A DNA stretch of 64,000 bases from NCBI GenBank assembly GCA_963782965.1, contig CAWALV010000006.1, positions 2,046,001 through 2,110,000 of the forward strand. The letters run 5' to 3'. Both the position numbers and the translations under genes were made by a program. A model generated the notes under the pieces. That model searched no databases and was not told the origin of the DNA. It saw only the letters and a program-made list of their open reading frames with translations. The stretch is from CAWALV01 sp963782965 (GTDB lineage: Bacteria; Actinomycetota; Actinomycetes; Acidothermales; Acidothermaceae). Positions 62,508 through 64,000 of the stretch are shown in pieces; the stretch's first letter is position 1, and each line of letters begins with the position of its first letter.

Positions 62508-62643
62508 CTTGTTCTCCTGTGTCGAGGGGGTCGAACTTGTCCACCTCTTCGGCGAACTCAGCCTCGACGTTGAGCTAGTTGGGTGACCTCTGCACGGACG
62601 GCGAGCATTCCTGCCCGGACGTCTCGTCGGCCCTCCGCCCGAT

Positions 62644-62701
62644 GCGGTACGCGATTAGCCCTCTCGCGTGGATTTCGCACGCCCATCTGCTACGCGACCG
62701 C
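62644..62701 (-). promoter_or_regulatory. Structured leader element upstream of the second TasA-like gene
   Basis: On the minus-strand RNA, GCGGU-CGCG-UAGC pairs with GCUA-AU-CGCG-U-ACCGC (13 bp with two bulges), then a 6x6 purine-rich internal loop (AGAUGG/GAGAGG), then a GCGUG/CACGC hairpin with a 7-nt loop. It lies about 137 nt before the ATG. It matches no riboswitch that I can name. The remaining gap (62508-62760) holds only a weak CCCC/GGGG hairpin after the transglutaminase gene. Confidence 0.35.
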
Positions 62702-62760
62702 CTGAAAACCCGTATTCGCCCCGGAAAAGGGGACAACCGGCCAGCACCGTACTGGCGGCG

Positions 62761-64000
62761 TCAGCGCACGCCAACCGGTCCAGCGTGCCGGCCGACAGTC
62801 GATGTCCGGCACAGCTCACGAAGGCTGTCGAACACGGCAACCGCAGCGGCAGCATCAGCCTCGGCGAGGGGCTCCACGCCGTAGCACTCCCGCTCGAGGA
62901 GGTCGAGGGCGACGGTCACCTCGGGCGTGAAGGCAGTGTCAGGACCGAGCCGCATCACGACCTCGCGCGGCGTCTCGGCCATGACGCGACCGCGCGCGAT
63001 CGCCAGAGCCGCGTCGAATCGCAGGTAGGCGTCGAGCACCGGCCCTGGCGTGCCGCGCGGCAGCGGAACCTGTGAGCCGGACTCCGGCAACGGCACGCGG
63101 CGCCTGCGCCGGCCCAGGATCAGCCAGCGCACCAACCCCGCGATCGCCACGGTGCCGACTCCGGCAGCGAGCTGCCCACCGACGAGCCCGCGCCCGGCAG
63201 AACGCAGCCACGTCCCCGCAGCCGCCGTCACGCCCAGATGGCTCGGCGCCGCGCTGGGCGCGGCGGCATTCGAGCCGGAGCTGCCGGCTGCGGCGACTGC
63301 CGGCGACGCGAGCGTGGCGCCGGCAGTCGGGTCGGCGTCGACCCAGCCGACGCCGGGAGACCAGAACTGCACCCAGGCGTGCGCGTCGCTCGCCCGCATG
63401 ACACGCATCCCCGGTTGCGACTGGGTATCGCCGAACGCAAAGCCGGTGACCAGCCGGGCGGGGATGCCGAGCGTGCGGAGCAGCACGACCTCTGCGGTGG
63501 CGAACTGCTCACAGAAACCCCTGGTGGGTAACGAAGAGAAAGCTCTCGACCGCGTCAGTGCCTCGCGCCGGCACGGGCGCGGCGAGGCTGTACTTCTCGT
63601 TGGCTCGCAGGTATTTCTCGGCCGCCGCGACGGTTGCCGCTCGGGTGGGCTGCTGCCCGATCACCTGGGTCGCGAGGTCGCGAACCCGCTGCGGCACGTC
63701 GCTGGGCAGCGCCGTCCAGCGCGGGTCGCCCGGATCGTCGCCCGGCGAGCTTGGCGCAGGTGACGAGGCCGACGACGACGGCGCCGGCGATGTCGAGGTC
63801 ACCCGGTAGTCCAAGGACGACGCCAGGGTGCTGGCGGGCAGATCGACCAGCATCGGGTTGCCCTCGGCGTCCGCGATCACCGCGCCCGGCCCGCGGTAGG
63901 ACGTCACGCGACCCGGTGCGAGCACGACGTGGATCGGCTGTGTCGACAGCATCCGGACGGTGTCCGAGCGGGTCGTGAGCTTCGCGGTGGCCGGCTGGAG
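62761..64000 (-). pseudogene. TgpA-type transglutaminase, frameshifted (5' end outside window)
   Basis: The 3' part of a membrane transglutaminase of the actinobacterial DUF3488/TgpA type. From the window edge the frame gives a periplasmic region with a Ser/Pro linker, then VESFLFVTHQGFL and a stop at 63509. Dropping one base near 63514 gives HQGFCEQFATAEVVLLRTLG, so the frame break falls exactly at the catalytic cysteine. The rest is intact in the next frame: His (SDAHAWVQFW), Asp (GWVDADPTAG), a membrane helix and a DUF4129-like C-terminus. If real, the gene is inactive; otherwise it is a base-call error. The upstream part is cut off. Confidence 0.8.

Overview
The window reads as a chromosomal segment of a high-GC actinobacterium. 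The evidence is gene content: nucS (EndoMS) mismatch endonuclease, the full GlgE alpha-glucan pathway, fdhD/mobA, and a conserved block (gatCAB, a cobalamin-independent methionine synthase-like gene coupled to ligA, iscS-mnmA, etfBA) that I recall in similar order in Mycobacterium. GTG starts, 4-nt stop/start overlaps and apparently leaderless mRNAs fit this. There is no rRNA, so genus is not assignable; a Frankiales/Jatrophihabitans-like lineage is only a guess. No tRNA, IS element, phage or CRISPR was seen.

Layout. 1-4070 (minus): end of a 2-hydroxyacid dehydrogenase and the gatC-gatA-gatB operon. 4297-7742 (minus): a secreted GH43-like protein of lower-GC appearance and a membrane diguanylate cyclase. 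7868-11061: ligA coupled to a MetE-like gene, divergent from DUF1028 and DUF2236 genes. 13033-16713: a small membrane protein, a VapBC-type toxin-antitoxin pair, a trypsin-like protease and a PAP2 protein. 16615-18954: iscS and mnmA, with a 1-nt frameshift joining them. 19038-23480: a three-gene overlapping operon (DUF6421, SDR, beta-eliminating lyase). 23649-27848: etfBA, a DUF885 protein and an enoyl-CoA hydratase. 27911-40412: the glycogen/GlgE cluster (glgX, glgP, glgE-treS-mak-glgB). 40501-44540: a CnoX-like thioredoxin coupled to an acyltransferase, then an isobutyryl-CoA-mutase-type large subunit. 44723-49659: a second GGDEF protein, a two-component system, and a TasA-like protein with a SipW-type signal peptidase. 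49739-53780: MarR, DUF2127, MeaB-type GTPase, thiolase and methylmalonyl-CoA epimerase. 53793-59497: small proteins, alpha/beta hydrolase, M24 peptidase, fdhD with a small Cys/His protein, DUF6457, mobA and nucS. 59511-64000 (minus): a TasA-like protein, a 754-residue protein joining a SipW-type signal peptidase to a LamG-like surface region, and a frameshifted transglutaminase gene cut by the window edge.

How they work together. The glucan cluster can turn trehalose into maltose (TreS), maltose 1-phosphate (Mak), linear glucan (GlgE) and branched glucan (GlgB), with GlgX and GlgP for breakdown. Epimerase, MeaB, acyl-CoA mutase, thiolase, enoyl-CoA hydratase and EtfBA suggest short/branched acyl-CoA catabolism. 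FdhD, MobA and DUF6457 point to a molybdenum-dependent formate dehydrogenase elsewhere.

The most unusual items are the signal-peptidase/LamG fusion, which carries its own internal SipW-type signal-like segment; the repeated pattern of a -10 box 6-8 nt before the start codon at about 22 genes; an 11-bp tandem duplication at the epimerase start that creates a tiny upstream ORF; and two single-base frameshifts in otherwise intact conserved genes.
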